Shown here one piece after another: positions 8,154 through 16,986 of a stretch of 50,113 bases of DNA. The stretch's first letter is position 1. Every line of letters starts with the position of its first letter. A model generated the notes under the pieces. It was not told the DNA's origin, searched no databases, and saw only the letters and a program-made list of their open reading frames with translations. The stretch is from Nitrososphaerota archaeon (GTDB lineage: Archaea; Thermoproteota; Nitrososphaeria; Nitrososphaerales; Nitrosopumilaceae). Position numbers and translations under genes: made by a program. The DNA lies in the NCBI GenBank assembly GCA_021325595.1, contig JAJPGX010000029.1, positions 1 through 50,113 on the forward strand, written 5' to 3'.

Positions 8154-8450
8154 TCATGCATTTCTCTTTACTTCAATCTCGATTGTCGATACGTTTCTAG
8201 ATCGTCCGTCTTGTGATTGGAGTTGTTCAGAACCAATTTTTATTTCCCCAATAGAGTATCCAGAGTTTTCAGTTCGTCTGGAGATTATTTGTGCAACGTC
8301 TACTGCTCTTCCAATAGTAAGTCCTCTTGCCTTGATGAGAACTCGTGGGTTGTTTGCCAACTGTATTAGTGCAGAAGTCACGTATGCCATTAGGGGTTTT
8401 TTTCCAATGAAGACTACGTCTTTTGCTTCTGGTTTTTGTTCGGTACTCAT
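8154..8450 (-). CDS. albA: Alba chromatin/RNA-binding protein
   Basis: 98 residues, the normal Alba length. The core VVFIGKKPLMAYVTSALIQL contains the conserved GKKP with the Lys used in DNA contact (acetylated in Sulfolobus Alba). It continues with IKARGLTIGRAVDVAQII and ends in a beta strand with an IEIEVKR tail. Alba dimers coat DNA and also bind RNA. An actttTATgaa box lies about 30 bases before the ATG. It precedes, and may be partly cotranscribed with, the DNA methyltransferase, although a hairpin separates them. Confidence 0.93.
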   Translation of the reverse strand: MSTEQKPEAKDVVFIGKKPLMAYVTSALIQLANNPRVLIKARGLTIGRAVDVAQIISRRTENSGYSIGEIKIGSEQLQSQDGRSRNVSTIEIEVKRNA

Positions 8451-8604
8451 GCATTAGGGTGGCTGCGATCGTTTCATAAAAGTTTCTTTAATTTTCGATA
8501 TTTGCGGTCAAGTCTACGAATGATTTTTAATATTCCTGCCAGATCTTAACTTACAGATCTTTTGATGCCAATCTAAATATATTAGTAGTATATAGAGTGC
8601 CTAG

Positions 8605-8907
8605 ATGTCAAACCCTCAATTAAAATTCGGATTGGTCGCCTTTGTGCTATCATCCATGGTTGCATTAGCTGTTTCAATACCAGCTGCAAGTGCATTGACA
8701 CCAAGAGATCTTAGCATACTAAACGATGCTCATCACACGGAGAGATTCCCAGGTGGTGTAAAGGTTTGTGGTGATCATGTATGTTCTGCAGACGAGTGGT
8801 CACAGATGAAACATGCACTACGAGACGCCCAGAGAAATCCCGCAGATTGTTCACAGTTAAAAGAGTGGAAAGCTTGTGGCGTATATGTAAAGCAATCAGG
8901 TCAATAG
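8605..8907 (+). CDS. Small secreted Cys-containing protein
   Basis: 100 residues. Residues 7-30 form a hydrophobic signal peptide with a likely cleavage after ASA (about residue 30). The mature part has four Cys (KVCGDHVC and DCSQLKEWKACG), probably two disulfides outside the cell. A strong AT box (aatatattagtagtatatagag, about 8575-8597) lies just upstream. I recognise no family. It ends 10 bases before aroD, so the two may share a transcript, though their functions look unrelated. Confidence 0.75.
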   Translation: MSNPQLKFGLVAFVLSSMVALAVSIPAASALTPRDLSILNDAHHTERFPGGVKVCGDHVCSADEWSQMKHALRDAQRNPADCSQLKEWKACGVYVKQSGQ

Positions 8908-8917
8908 AATAATCGCA

Positions 8918-9592
8918 ATGGCAAAAAAAACTTGCGCGGTGGTAGCAACCCAAAGTCCAGCAAAAGCCGTCAAGGGATTAAGAGTTGCACTTGCCAATTC
9001 AGATTATGCAGAACTCCGGCTGGATTTTTTAAAACCAAGCCAAATTCCGTATTGTCTTAATAAAGTAAGAAGATATCTTAATCGATGTGTTTGTACATTA
9101 AGGCCAAAATCTGAAGGTGGTAAATTTTCAGGTAGTGAAAAAGAACGGATATCTATTTTGAAATTAATTGCAGAATACAAACCATATCTTCTTGATGTTG
9201 AATATAATACATTACGAAGAAATGATGATTTAATCAAATACCTCAAAAAAACTGGAACTAATATTCTTGTGTCATGGCATGATTTTTCAAAGACTCCAGA
9301 TGACAAAACTTTGCGCTCAATGCTTAAAAACATGTCAAAGTTTTCAAAAAATGTAAAAATAGTTACAACATCAAAAACTATTTCCGATACAATACGCGTT
9401 CTTGGACTGTATAAAGCAGCAAGTAAGTTAAACTTGGTTTGTTTTGCAATGGGAGATTATGGAAGAATGTCGCGCGTTATTTGTGCAAAACTTGGCAGCC
9501 CATTCACGTATGTATCGATTGGAAAACCTGTTGCGCCAGGACAATTCAGCTTACAAGAGATGAAAAGAATTTTTACTTTAGAAATAGGTTGA
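8918..9592 (+). CDS. aroD: 3-Dehydroquinate dehydratase, type I
   Basis: 224 residues. Converts 3-dehydroquinate to 3-dehydroshikimate by Schiff-base chemistry. Visible residues are AELRLDFL (Glu-32, Arg-34), catalytic His-121 in SWHDFSKTP, Lys-147 in KIVTT, and the terminal substrate loop ending in APGQFSLQEM. The 3' end overlaps a convergent small gene by 15 bases. It takes product from dehydroquinate synthase II at 5.4 kb and supplies AroE at 10.2 kb. Confidence 0.93.
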   Translation: MAKKTCAVVATQSPAKAVKGLRVALANSDYAELRLDFLKPSQIPYCLNKVRRYLNRCVCTLRPKSEGGKFSGSEKERISILKLIAEYKPYLLDVEYNTLRRNDDLIKYLKKTGTNILVSWHDFSKTPDDKTLRSMLKNMSKFSKNVKIVTTSKTISDTIRVLGLYKAASKLNLVCFAMGDYGRMSRVICAKLGSPFTYVSIGKPVAPGQFSLQEMKRIFTLEIG

Positions 9593-9817
9593 TTCAAAAA
9601 ATCTTCTAACAAAACTAGCTTCAGCTTTTTTTATTCTTGACGAATCGGCAACGTCGTGAACCATATCGATTAATTCATCTTTTGTCATCTTGTCAACCAC
9701 AATGTCTTCTTTTTCATAGTCTAATGAGTATTCAATGTCAGTTAGAACCGCCAAATTGTCATCCAACAGTTTCATACATTCATCCAATATTTCCGTAATC
9801 TCTTCTCCTGGCTCCAT
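9578..9817 (-). CDS. Small acidic hypothetical protein
   Basis: 79 residues, highly acidic in its first 60 positions (EEITEILDECMKLLDD, YEKEDIVVDK), ending in a basic/aromatic tail. Probably all helical. No motif recognised. It starts with ATG and overlaps the end of aroD convergently. It could be a small regulatory or interaction protein. Confidence 0.55.
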   Translation of the reverse strand: MEPGEEITEILDECMKLLDDNLAVLTDIEYSLDYEKEDIVVDKMTKDELIDMVHDVADSSRIKKAEASFVRRFFESTYF

Positions 9818-9900
9818 ACAAAATTAGAACAAATTTACATTAATTAACCTATTTCGAGCATACCTCACTGTTATTATAAAAGAATAACGTAGTACTTGAC

Positions 9901-10182
9901 ATGAAAGATCAGCAGCCTCAAAATAATGTTCCAAGAAATGTGATAATTGTCACTGTTGCAATAACTGTTGTATTTGCAGTCTTTAGACTCTTATTCTTTG
10001 CAATAGCCACATGGATTGTAGCGCTTGCCTTTATTGTAATATACCAATACAAGTCAACCAGAACAACTGAATCGAACTTTCTCTGTCTTGATTGCAATAC
10101 AGTTCATCAAGATACAAGATGTCCAAGATGTGGTTCTAGACTAAAAAAATACTATACAAAAAATAGTAATTACGAAAACTAG
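9901..10182 (+). CDS. Small membrane protein with C-terminal zinc ribbon
   Basis: 93 residues. Two adjacent hydrophobic segments (about residues 13-50) are followed by a cytoplasmic-looking zinc ribbon CLDC (60-63) and CPRC (72-75) with a basic tail. A box attataaaag about 27 bases before the ATG suggests a leaderless transcript. Many archaea have such anchored zinc ribbons; the partner is unknown. It lies between aroD and aroE but has its own promoter. Confidence 0.68.
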   Translation: MKDQQPQNNVPRNVIIVTVAITVVFAVFRLLFFAIATWIVALAFIVIYQYKSTRTTESNFLCLDCNTVHQDTRCPRCGSRLKKYYTKNSNYEN

Positions 10183-10236
10183 ATTTTTCAACACTGCCCC
10201 CAATCGCTTAAATCATGTTTCAGTTGAAACGATATC

Positions 10237-11058
10237 ATGACTAGAACTTATGCTGTTATAGGAGATCCAATTGATCACTCGTTATCACCAGCATTATTCA
10301 ATTCTGCATTTTTGTTTCTAGGACTAGATTGTGCTTACATAGCATATAGGATTCCAAAAGGTGAGCTTGCTTTTGGCATCGATTCACTAAGAAAGATAGG
10401 AATTTCAGGATTTAACGTTACAATTCCTCACAAGGTAGAGATGATGAGGTACCTAAATGAAGTAGACACCGAGTGTAAACTTGTAGGTGCAACAAATACC
10501 GTAGTAAATAACAATGGGATCTTAAAAGGATATAATACAGATGTTGCGGGTTTTATGGATCCAATAAAAAATAGAAACATCAAATCAACAGGTTCTGATG
10601 TTTTACTCCTTGGTGCAGGAGGGGCTGCAAGAGCAATCATAGTAGCATTTAGCAAAGAAAATGTGAAAAAAATAACAATTGCAAATAGAACAAAACAGAC
10701 TGCAGATGAACTTGTCAGGTTTGCACACAGTCTTGGAATGGATTCAGATTATTCAGATCTAGAAAACGCTGGAAGGATTGCGGGAAATTACAAGTTTGTT
10801 ATAAATGCAACCTCAATTGGACTAAAAGGATCAGGATGTCCGATTTCTACAGATAAAATAAACAAAGATTCCGTCATATATGATATTGTATACATGCCAG
10901 TAGAAACTCCGTTAATTCAACAGTCAAAAAATCAAGGTGCCACAATCATATATGGATGGGAAATGCTTCTTGCTCAAGCAATGAAAGGATTTGAGATCTG
11001 GTTTAATAGACCTGCTCCATACGAGGCAATGAAATTGACACTTCTTGGGAGATTCTAA
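10237..11058 (+). CDS. aroE: Shikimate dehydrogenase
   Basis: 273 residues, the standard AroE length. SLSPALFN (Ser-15/Ser-17, shikimate contacts), NVTIPHK with catalytic Lys-66, GATNTVV, NTDVAGF with Asp-102, Rossmann loop GAGGAAR (126-132) and NATSIGL are all intact; the NRT after the Rossmann strand suggests NADPH. Reduces 3-dehydroshikimate to shikimate. It is two bases upstream of the shikimate kinase, starting a tight aroE-kinase-aroA run. A small inverted repeat (GTTTC/GAAAC) precedes the start. Confidence 0.95.
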   Translation: MTRTYAVIGDPIDHSLSPALFNSAFLFLGLDCAYIAYRIPKGELAFGIDSLRKIGISGFNVTIPHKVEMMRYLNEVDTECKLVGATNTVVNNNGILKGYNTDVAGFMDPIKNRNIKSTGSDVLLLGAGGAARAIIVAFSKENVKKITIANRTKQTADELVRFAHSLGMDSDYSDLENAGRIAGNYKFVINATSIGLKGSGCPISTDKINKDSVIYDIVYMPVETPLIQQSKNQGATIIYGWEMLLAQAMKGFEIWFNRPAPYEAMKLTLLGRF

Positions 11059-11060
11059 AA

Positions 11061-11915
11061 ATGCCTACAGTAAAGGCAACTTTGCACGGTGCAGTGTCCA
11101 TCGTCAATGCAATAGCTACAGGCATGGGAGCTACACTTGGAATATCACTTGAGGTGGAAGCTCTTATTGAGGCACAGCCAGGAAAGGGCATATTCTTTGA
11201 TAACAATGAATCAAACTTGAGTGCCAGATTAATACGAGAAGTTGTAGAGACATCAGTTCCAAGACAAGAATTAGAGGTAAACAAGATAAGAATTTCTATC
11301 AAGAGTGAGATTCCATCTGGTTATGGACTAAAAAGCTCAAGTGCCATTTCGTCAGTGGTTTCACTTGCTTGTGCAAGATTGTTTAAACCAAAAGCAACCG
11401 ACATGGACATATTACGTGATGGTGTAAAGGCATCAATCAAGACAAAGGTCAGCATGACTGGAGCATTTGATGATGCATCCGCGTGTTATTTCGGTGGGTT
11501 TGCTGTAACTGATAATATCAATATCAAGATAGTCAAGTCTGAAAAAGCCCCAGAAGATCTAACTGCAATAGTTTTCATTCCGAGATCACGTAAGAGAGGG
11601 AATGTAAAAAAATTAAAAATTTTACAGCCAGTATTTTCACAGGCATGGGATCTGGCATGCAAAGGAGATTATTGGAATGCGATGATACTAAATGGACTTG
11701 CCACCTCGGCTATTTTAGATTCTGATCCAAAAATTCTAACCGATCTTGTAGAAAATGGTGCACTTGGGGCATCAGTTTCTGGAAATGGTCCGTCAATTGC
11801 AGCCGTTGTTAAAAACGATAGAATATCAAATGTAAAGAAGGTTTTTTCATCACTTGAAGGAGAAACATTAGTTTCTCCAATAAATAACAAGAAGGCAGAA
11901 GCTCATGAAGTGTAA
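11061..11915 (+). CDS. aroK: Shikimate kinase, archaeal GHMP type
   Basis: 284 residues. The GHMP kinase ATP-binding motif PSGYGLKSSSAIS lies at residues 85-97, with a second family motif GASVSGNGPSIAAV near 236. Archaea use this GHMP-family kinase instead of the bacterial P-loop AroK. It phosphorylates shikimate O3. The last 11 bases overlap the aroA start, so the two are translationally coupled. Confidence 0.93.
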   Translation: MPTVKATLHGAVSIVNAIATGMGATLGISLEVEALIEAQPGKGIFFDNNESNLSARLIREVVETSVPRQELEVNKIRISIKSEIPSGYGLKSSSAISSVVSLACARLFKPKATDMDILRDGVKASIKTKVSMTGAFDDASACYFGGFAVTDNINIKIVKSEKAPEDLTAIVFIPRSRKRGNVKKLKILQPVFSQAWDLACKGDYWNAMILNGLATSAILDSDPKILTDLVENGALGASVSGNGPSIAAVVKNDRISNVKKVFSSLEGETLVSPINNKKAEAHEV

Positions 11916-13167
11916 GATAGAAAAATCAACGTTATCAGGAACAATTTCCTGCCCTCCCAACAAAAGTTATTCTCATAGGGCCATTTTCTTGGCCACGTTA
12001 TCAAAAGGAAAGAGTGTCATCTCAAACATGCTGCTCTCGCGTGATACGCTTGCCACAATTGACGCATGTAGGGTCTTTGGTGCAAAGATTGATGTCAGTG
12101 ATTCTATTGTGAGCGTGGAAAGTACAGGCGATATAGTACTACAAAAACCAGAAATAGACGCCTCAAATTCTGGCACCACGATCAGAATAGCTGCTGCGAT
12201 ATCATCACTTGCAGATATCAAGGTAACACTTTCTGGAGATTCTAGCTTAAGAAAAAGACCAATGCAGCCACTGCTTGATGCATTAGATAGGATGGGTGCA
12301 AAATGTACCTCAACTGATGGTAAGCCCCCTATTACAATAAGAGGAAAAATAAATGGAGGCAAGATCACAATTCCAGGTTCTGTCTCAAGTCAATTCATTT
12401 CTGCGCTTTTAATTGTGGCTCCAAAGACAAGAGATGGTATTACATTAGACATAGAAGGTGACATGGTATCAAAACCATATCTTGATGCAACTATTGCAAC
12501 AATGAAAAAATTTGGCGTGGCAGTAGAAACCGTACAACCATACAAAAAATACAAGATCCCTCCACAACAGTACAAGCCAACTGATTTTACTATTCCAACT
12601 GATTTTTCAAGCATGGCGTTATTGCTTTCTGCATCTGTTCTGGTTGGTGACAATATGGCAATTTCTGCATCCATAAGCGATCTTCCCCAAGGAGATATGG
12701 AAATGATCTCACATCTTGAAAAACTTGGGGCTAAAGTTGAGATTGGAGATAAAATAACTGTAAAATCACCTACACTTCTTAATGGAGGCAGATTTGATCT
12801 TTCAAACACTCCAGACTTGCTTCCACCCATGGCAATACTTGCGCTCAAGACATCAAAACCAATAGAGATCTACAACGTACGACATGCAAGATTCAAGGAG
12901 ACAGATAGAATTGCAATCTTGTGCAAGGAACTTGCCAAGATTGGAGTAAGAGTTACAGAAAAAGAAGATGGTATGATACTTGATGCCCCAAAATCATTGA
13001 AAAGTGCAGAGCTAGAGTCCTCTGATGATCACAGGTTATTCATGGCATTTTGTATAGCATCAATGTTTGTTGGGAACTGCACTGTCACTGATCCAGAATC
13101 AGTAGATGTTTCTTATCCAACTTTTATAGCAGACATGAATAAGATTGGTGCCAGGATTTCTTTCTAG
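11905..13167 (+). CDS. aroA: 3-Phosphoshikimate 1-carboxyvinyltransferase (EPSP synthase)
   Basis: 420 residues, the usual length. NKSYSHRAI (Lys-20, Ser-21) binds phosphoshikimate; SNSGTTIRI near 87 is the phosphoenolpyruvate loop; PGSVSSQFISALL near 157, TPDLLPPMAILAL near 307 and RFKETDRI near 330 complete the fold. Transfers enolpyruvyl to shikimate-3-phosphate. Last gene of the overlapping aroE-kinase-aroA set; a 91-base gap with a fresh promoter precedes aroC. Confidence 0.95.
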   Translation: MKCKIEKSTLSGTISCPPNKSYSHRAIFLATLSKGKSVISNMLLSRDTLATIDACRVFGAKIDVSDSIVSVESTGDIVLQKPEIDASNSGTTIRIAAAISSLADIKVTLSGDSSLRKRPMQPLLDALDRMGAKCTSTDGKPPITIRGKINGGKITIPGSVSSQFISALLIVAPKTRDGITLDIEGDMVSKPYLDATIATMKKFGVAVETVQPYKKYKIPPQQYKPTDFTIPTDFSSMALLLSASVLVGDNMAISASISDLPQGDMEMISHLEKLGAKVEIGDKITVKSPTLLNGGRFDLSNTPDLLPPMAILALKTSKPIEIYNVRHARFKETDRIAILCKELAKIGVRVTEKEDGMILDAPKSLKSAELESSDDHRLFMAFCIASMFVGNCTVTDPESVDVSYPTFIADMNKIGARISF

Positions 13168-13228
13168 TTTTTTGATTTTCCTCACGTAGTTCTACATTGT
13201 AAGATAAAATGCGGCTTTTTCCTATAAG

Positions 13229-13238
13229 GATTATAAGC
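13229..13238 (+). promoter_or_regulatory. TATA box of aroC
   Basis: gattataagc is centred 25 bases before the aroC ATG, consistent with a leaderless transcript covering aroC, the mutase-aminotransferase and tyrA. Confidence 0.5.
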
Positions 13239-13258
13239 ATGCAGAAGGAAATTTCATC

Positions 13259-14356
13259 ATGTCTTCAAGTTCTATAGGACAGCGATTTGTCTTTACAAGC
13301 TTTGGAGAAAGCCATGGTAGATGCATAGGTGCCGTAGTAGATGGTTGCCCAGCAGGGTTAGAACTGGAAGAAAAAGATATACAAAAAATGCTTGACTTGC
13401 GCAAACCTGGACAGTCAATTATTGCCACACAAAGAAAAGAAGAAGACAAGGTAGAAATTTTGTCAGGAGTATTTCGTGGTTATACCACTGGTGCGCCTAT
13501 TGCTATGATAATTTGGAATACGGATCAACGCTCACATGATTATGATAATTTGACACTAAAGCCAAGGCCTGGACATTCGGACTATCCAGCATATATCAAG
13601 TACAAAGGATTAAATGATTTTCGAGGAAGTGGAAGATTCTCAGGTAGATTAACTGCTACTTTTGTGATGGCTGGAGCAATTGCGAGAAAATTGCTTGAAA
13701 AGACATTGAAAATTGAAACATACTCGTATACTTGTCAAGTTGCAAACGTAAAGATGAAAGATCAAGCAACTACCAAGATGAAAAATTTCATCTATAAAAA
13801 TGAAGTCAGGTGTCCTGATCAGAAAATTGCAGAAAAGATGCGTGCAACAATTCTTGCAGCAAGACGAAATGGAGATTCTGTAGGAGGAGTGATAGAATCA
13901 ATTACAACAAATATTCCAGTAGGATTAGGAGAGCCAATCTTTGGTTCATTGGAGTCTGACCTCAGTAAAGCATTGTTCTCAATTCCAGCAGTAAAGGGAA
14001 TCGAGTTTGGTTCTGGATTTCATGGTTCCACAATACATGGTTCTGAGAACAATGATGAATACATTATGAAAAATGACAAAGTGGTAACTAAAACCAACAA
14101 TTCTGGAGGCATACTTGGAGGATTATCTACAGGAATGCCACTTGTATTGCGAGTTGCATTCAAACCAGCATCATCAATTGCAAAAAAACAAAAAACCATA
14201 GATCTTAGAACCAAAAAACCAACTTCACTTATAGTTCAAGGACGACATGATCCATGCGTCGTACCACGTGCACCACCCATAGTTGATTCCTTGGTATCAG
14301 TGGTACTTGCAGATCATGCAATTAGAGCAGGATTGATTTCTCCAGTGATAAGATAA
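13259..14356 (+). CDS. aroC: Chorismate synthase
   Basis: 365 residues. Begins FTSFGESHG, the FMN/EPSP site, followed by RPGHSDYP near 101, RGSGRFSGRLTA near 122 and, near the end, GRHDPCVVPRAPP with invariant Arg and His. Makes chorismate by anti-1,4-elimination and needs reduced FMN. Spaced 3 bases from the chorismate mutase-aminotransferase fusion, so both lie on one transcript. The seven steps to chorismate are thereby complete in this window, counting the archaeal entry route. Confidence 0.96.
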   Translation: MSSSSIGQRFVFTSFGESHGRCIGAVVDGCPAGLELEEKDIQKMLDLRKPGQSIIATQRKEEDKVEILSGVFRGYTTGAPIAMIIWNTDQRSHDYDNLTLKPRPGHSDYPAYIKYKGLNDFRGSGRFSGRLTATFVMAGAIARKLLEKTLKIETYSYTCQVANVKMKDQATTKMKNFIYKNEVRCPDQKIAEKMRATILAARRNGDSVGGVIESITTNIPVGLGEPIFGSLESDLSKALFSIPAVKGIEFGSGFHGSTIHGSENNDEYIMKNDKVVTKTNNSGGILGGLSTGMPLVLRVAFKPASSIAKKQKTIDLRTKKPTSLIVQGRHDPCVVPRAPPIVDSLVSVVLADHAIRAGLISPVIR

Positions 14357-14359
14357 GAA

Positions 14360-15730
14360 ATGTCAGACATTATCAATTTGCGTGACAAGATAGACAAGAT
14401 AACCCTAGAAATCTTGAAGATGATAAAAGAAAGAAATGAAGTAGCAAAAGAAATTGGAAATGTAAAAAATAATCTCAAGATGGGAATTACAAATGAAGAA
14501 AGAGAAAACCAGCTTCGTATAAAAGTACTAACATTTTGCAAGGAAATAGGTCTTGATGAAAAAACCGCACTTAATGCACTAAACTATCTGTTTAACGAGT
14601 CAGTCAAGATTCAGTCCTCAGGAAAGCAGACTCATCTTTCAGTATTTCTCAAAGCAAAAGCATTGGAAAGAGAGGGTAAAAAAATTATCCATATGGAGGT
14701 AGGTGAGCCAGACTTTGCTCCACCACGTATTGTAAATGAGGCATTGTCACAAGTCTATGACATAGGATATACAAAATATGGAGATTCTAAAGGAATGGTA
14801 GAGTTCAGAGACGCACTTGCAAAATATGTATCAAACACATTTCATACAAAGACGAATCTAGAAAACATCATAGTATCACCTGGAGCTAGATTTTCCGTGT
14901 TTTTAGCAATCTCTACCTTGCTGAACCCAGGAAACGAACTCATAGTAATTGAACCAGCATGGCCAGCATATAGAGATAATGCACTAAACTCTGGAATCAA
15001 GGTAAGAACAATTCATACTACACTAGAAAACAAATGGGAACCAAAAATTGAAGAAATAGAAAGCGCGATAAATCAAAACACAAAAATGATTGTACTAAAC
15101 TATCCAAATAATCCCACAGGAAAGATCCTACCAGAAAAACTTCAAGATAATATAATTGATCTAGCTAAGAAAAAAAATCTCTACGTATTAAGTGATGAAA
15201 TTTATTCTTCCTATGCTTACAAATCATGGAAGAGTATTCTTTCATATGAATATGAAAAGTCAATCATCACACAGTCATTTTCAAAATCACATGCAATGAC
15301 TGGATTTAGAATAGGATATGCAATATCAGCTCCAGAAATTGTTGACAAGATGTCAAAGCTGCAGGCGTTAGCCATGACAAATGTATCAGAGCCCACACAG
15401 TATGTCGCAATGAAGGCACTTACAGCAGAAATTTCCAATAATTCGAGAACGATTAAGAAAAGACTCGATGCCATATCAAAAACAGCAAGAAGTATGAATC
15501 TTGATTTTGTGGAACCTGATGGCTCTATGTACCTGTTTGCAAGACCACAAAAAGAAAACTTTGATTCGGTGGAATTTACAAACAAACTTTTAGACATGGG
15601 TGTGGCAGTAGCACCAGGTGAAGGATTTGGAAACTATAAGGAATTTATCAGAATATCATCTTGTCAGCCAGAAGATACACTTAATCAGGGAATGCAAATT
15701 ATAAAAGATATGTTGGAGCGTCAAAAATGA
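14360..15730 (+). CDS. Chorismate mutase - PLP aminotransferase fusion
   Basis: 456 residues in two domains. Residues 1-88 are an AroQ-type all-helical chorismate mutase (LRDKIDKITLEILKMIKERNEVAKEIG pattern, with Arg and Lys at the usual places). Residues 90-456 are a class I/II aminotransferase: VGEPDF near 114, NYPNNPTGK near 247, the Schiff-base Lys-309 in SFSKSHAMTGFRIG and a C-terminal RISS. It would turn chorismate into prephenate and then aminate either prephenate or the phenyl/hydroxyphenylpyruvate. Overlap with tyrA (ATGA) ties it to tyrosine synthesis. The aminotransferase substrate is an inference. Confidence 0.88.
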   Translation: MSDIINLRDKIDKITLEILKMIKERNEVAKEIGNVKNNLKMGITNEERENQLRIKVLTFCKEIGLDEKTALNALNYLFNESVKIQSSGKQTHLSVFLKAKALEREGKKIIHMEVGEPDFAPPRIVNEALSQVYDIGYTKYGDSKGMVEFRDALAKYVSNTFHTKTNLENIIVSPGARFSVFLAISTLLNPGNELIVIEPAWPAYRDNALNSGIKVRTIHTTLENKWEPKIEEIESAINQNTKMIVLNYPNNPTGKILPEKLQDNIIDLAKKKNLYVLSDEIYSSYAYKSWKSILSYEYEKSIITQSFSKSHAMTGFRIGYAISAPEIVDKMSKLQALAMTNVSEPTQYVAMKALTAEISNNSRTIKKRLDAISKTARSMNLDFVEPDGSMYLFARPQKENFDSVEFTNKLLDMGVAVAPGEGFGNYKEFIRISSCQPEDTLNQGMQIIKDMLERQK

Positions 15731-16581
15731 AGAAAAAGATTGCAATAATTGGTTCAGAAGGACAGATGGGCAAATGGTTCACAAAGTACTTTCTGGAAAA
15801 GGGTTTTGAGGTAATAGGTTATGATGCTGAAAAAGAGATTAAAGACAAAGCAGTAACAAAGGCTCAATCACTAGTAGGAGCAATTCTCACAGCAGATTAC
15901 GTGATATTATGCATTCCAGTAAAGCGCACACCTGAAACTATCAGACTTATTGCAAAGGAGATGAAGCGAGACTCTTATTTGATAGATATTTCCTCATTAA
16001 AATCAAAATCAGCTGCGGCGTTATCTAAGATACCAGATAAGGTAAATCCGATTTGTATTCATCCAATGTTTGGCCCTGGTACAAAGAAACTAAAAGGACA
16101 GAATATAATTTCAATTCCAATTCGTGACGCTAAAAAAGAACTTACCGTTGCAAAATCACTATTTAGTGATGCTAATTTTGTTCAGATTGACGCTGCAGAA
16201 CACGATAAAAAAATTGCTATTGTTTTAGGTATGACCCACTTGGTAAATGTTGCACTTGCTAACATTTTAGCAAAAGAAGAAAACTTTACACTAGTAGAGA
16301 AAATGGCAGGAACCACTTTTAAAGCACAAAAACTTCTCACAGCTGGAATTATGACAGAGACACCTGAGCTCATTGAAACCATAATTGCAAATCCAGAGAT
16401 CAGAAAATTTGCAGAAGAGTTTTGGAAAGACATTGGAAGAATGCTCATACTTGTACAAGAAAATAGAACAGAAGAAATTGTCAAGTATACTTCAAGCGCA
16501 AAAGAAAGACTGGCAAAAAACATAGACCTCGATGATGCATACAAAAAGCTTGTACAAATGGTAAATGCTGTAGAAAAATAA
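15727..16581 (+). CDS. tyrA: Prephenate (or arogenate) dehydrogenase
   Basis: 284 residues. N-terminal Rossmann loop GSEGQMGKWF (about residues 9-18); the first Gly of the usual GxGxxG is kept but the second position is Ser-Glu. CIHPMFGPG near 117 holds the catalytic His. The C-terminal helical domain is shorter than in bacterial fusions. Oxidatively decarboxylates prephenate to hydroxyphenylpyruvate, or arogenate to tyrosine if the upstream aminotransferase acts on prephenate. Followed at once by a Nudix gene. Confidence 0.9.
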   Translation: MKKKIAIIGSEGQMGKWFTKYFLEKGFEVIGYDAEKEIKDKAVTKAQSLVGAILTADYVILCIPVKRTPETIRLIAKEMKRDSYLIDISSLKSKSAAALSKIPDKVNPICIHPMFGPGTKKLKGQNIISIPIRDAKKELTVAKSLFSDANFVQIDAAEHDKKIAIVLGMTHLVNVALANILAKEENFTLVEKMAGTTFKAQKLLTAGIMTETPELIETIIANPEIRKFAEEFWKDIGRMLILVQENRTEEIVKYTSSAKERLAKNIDLDDAYKKLVQMVNAVEK

Positions 16582-16986
16582 TTGAGATCCACCAGAATCG
16601 TTACCTCGTTTTTGACTTGTGATAACAAGTACCTGATATTGAAACGTAGTCAAAAGGTACGCTCCATGAAAGGTCTCTGGGCAGGAATAAGTGGAATCAT
16701 AGAAGGAAGCGAAGAGCCATTATACAGAGCAAAAAAAGAAATAAACGAAGAGACTAGAATTTCTGAGACTCAGATCTCACTTTTAAAGTCTGTCCCACAT
16801 ATGAGAACCGATTCACCACAATACGCAGATCATGAGTGGATAATCTATCCATTTTTGTTCTCAGTCAGAGAACCTGTCATTAGATTGAATTGGGAAAACT
16901 CTGATTACAGATGGGTCTATCCAGAGGAGATCTCAAAATTTGAGACTGTTCCAGGTCTTGATAAAGTGTTATCAAGTCTGCTCTAG
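16582..16986 (+). CDS. Nudix hydrolase
   Basis: 134 residues from a TTG directly after the tyrA stop. The Nudix box is GIIEGSEEPLYRAKKEINEE at about residues 37-56: the metal-binding E-x-x-E-E is present, but the usual Arg is Lys and the usual final Gly is Thr. Nudix enzymes hydrolyse nucleoside diphosphates linked to another group; the substrate is unknown. The 3' end overlaps the convergent thiC by 15 bases. It rides on the tyrA transcript, so it may have no link to aromatic synthesis. Confidence 0.85.
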   Translation: MRSTRIVTSFLTCDNKYLILKRSQKVRSMKGLWAGISGIIEGSEEPLYRAKKEINEETRISETQISLLKSVPHMRTDSPQYADHEWIIYPFLFSVREPVIRLNWENSDYRWVYPEEISKFETVPGLDKVLSSLL

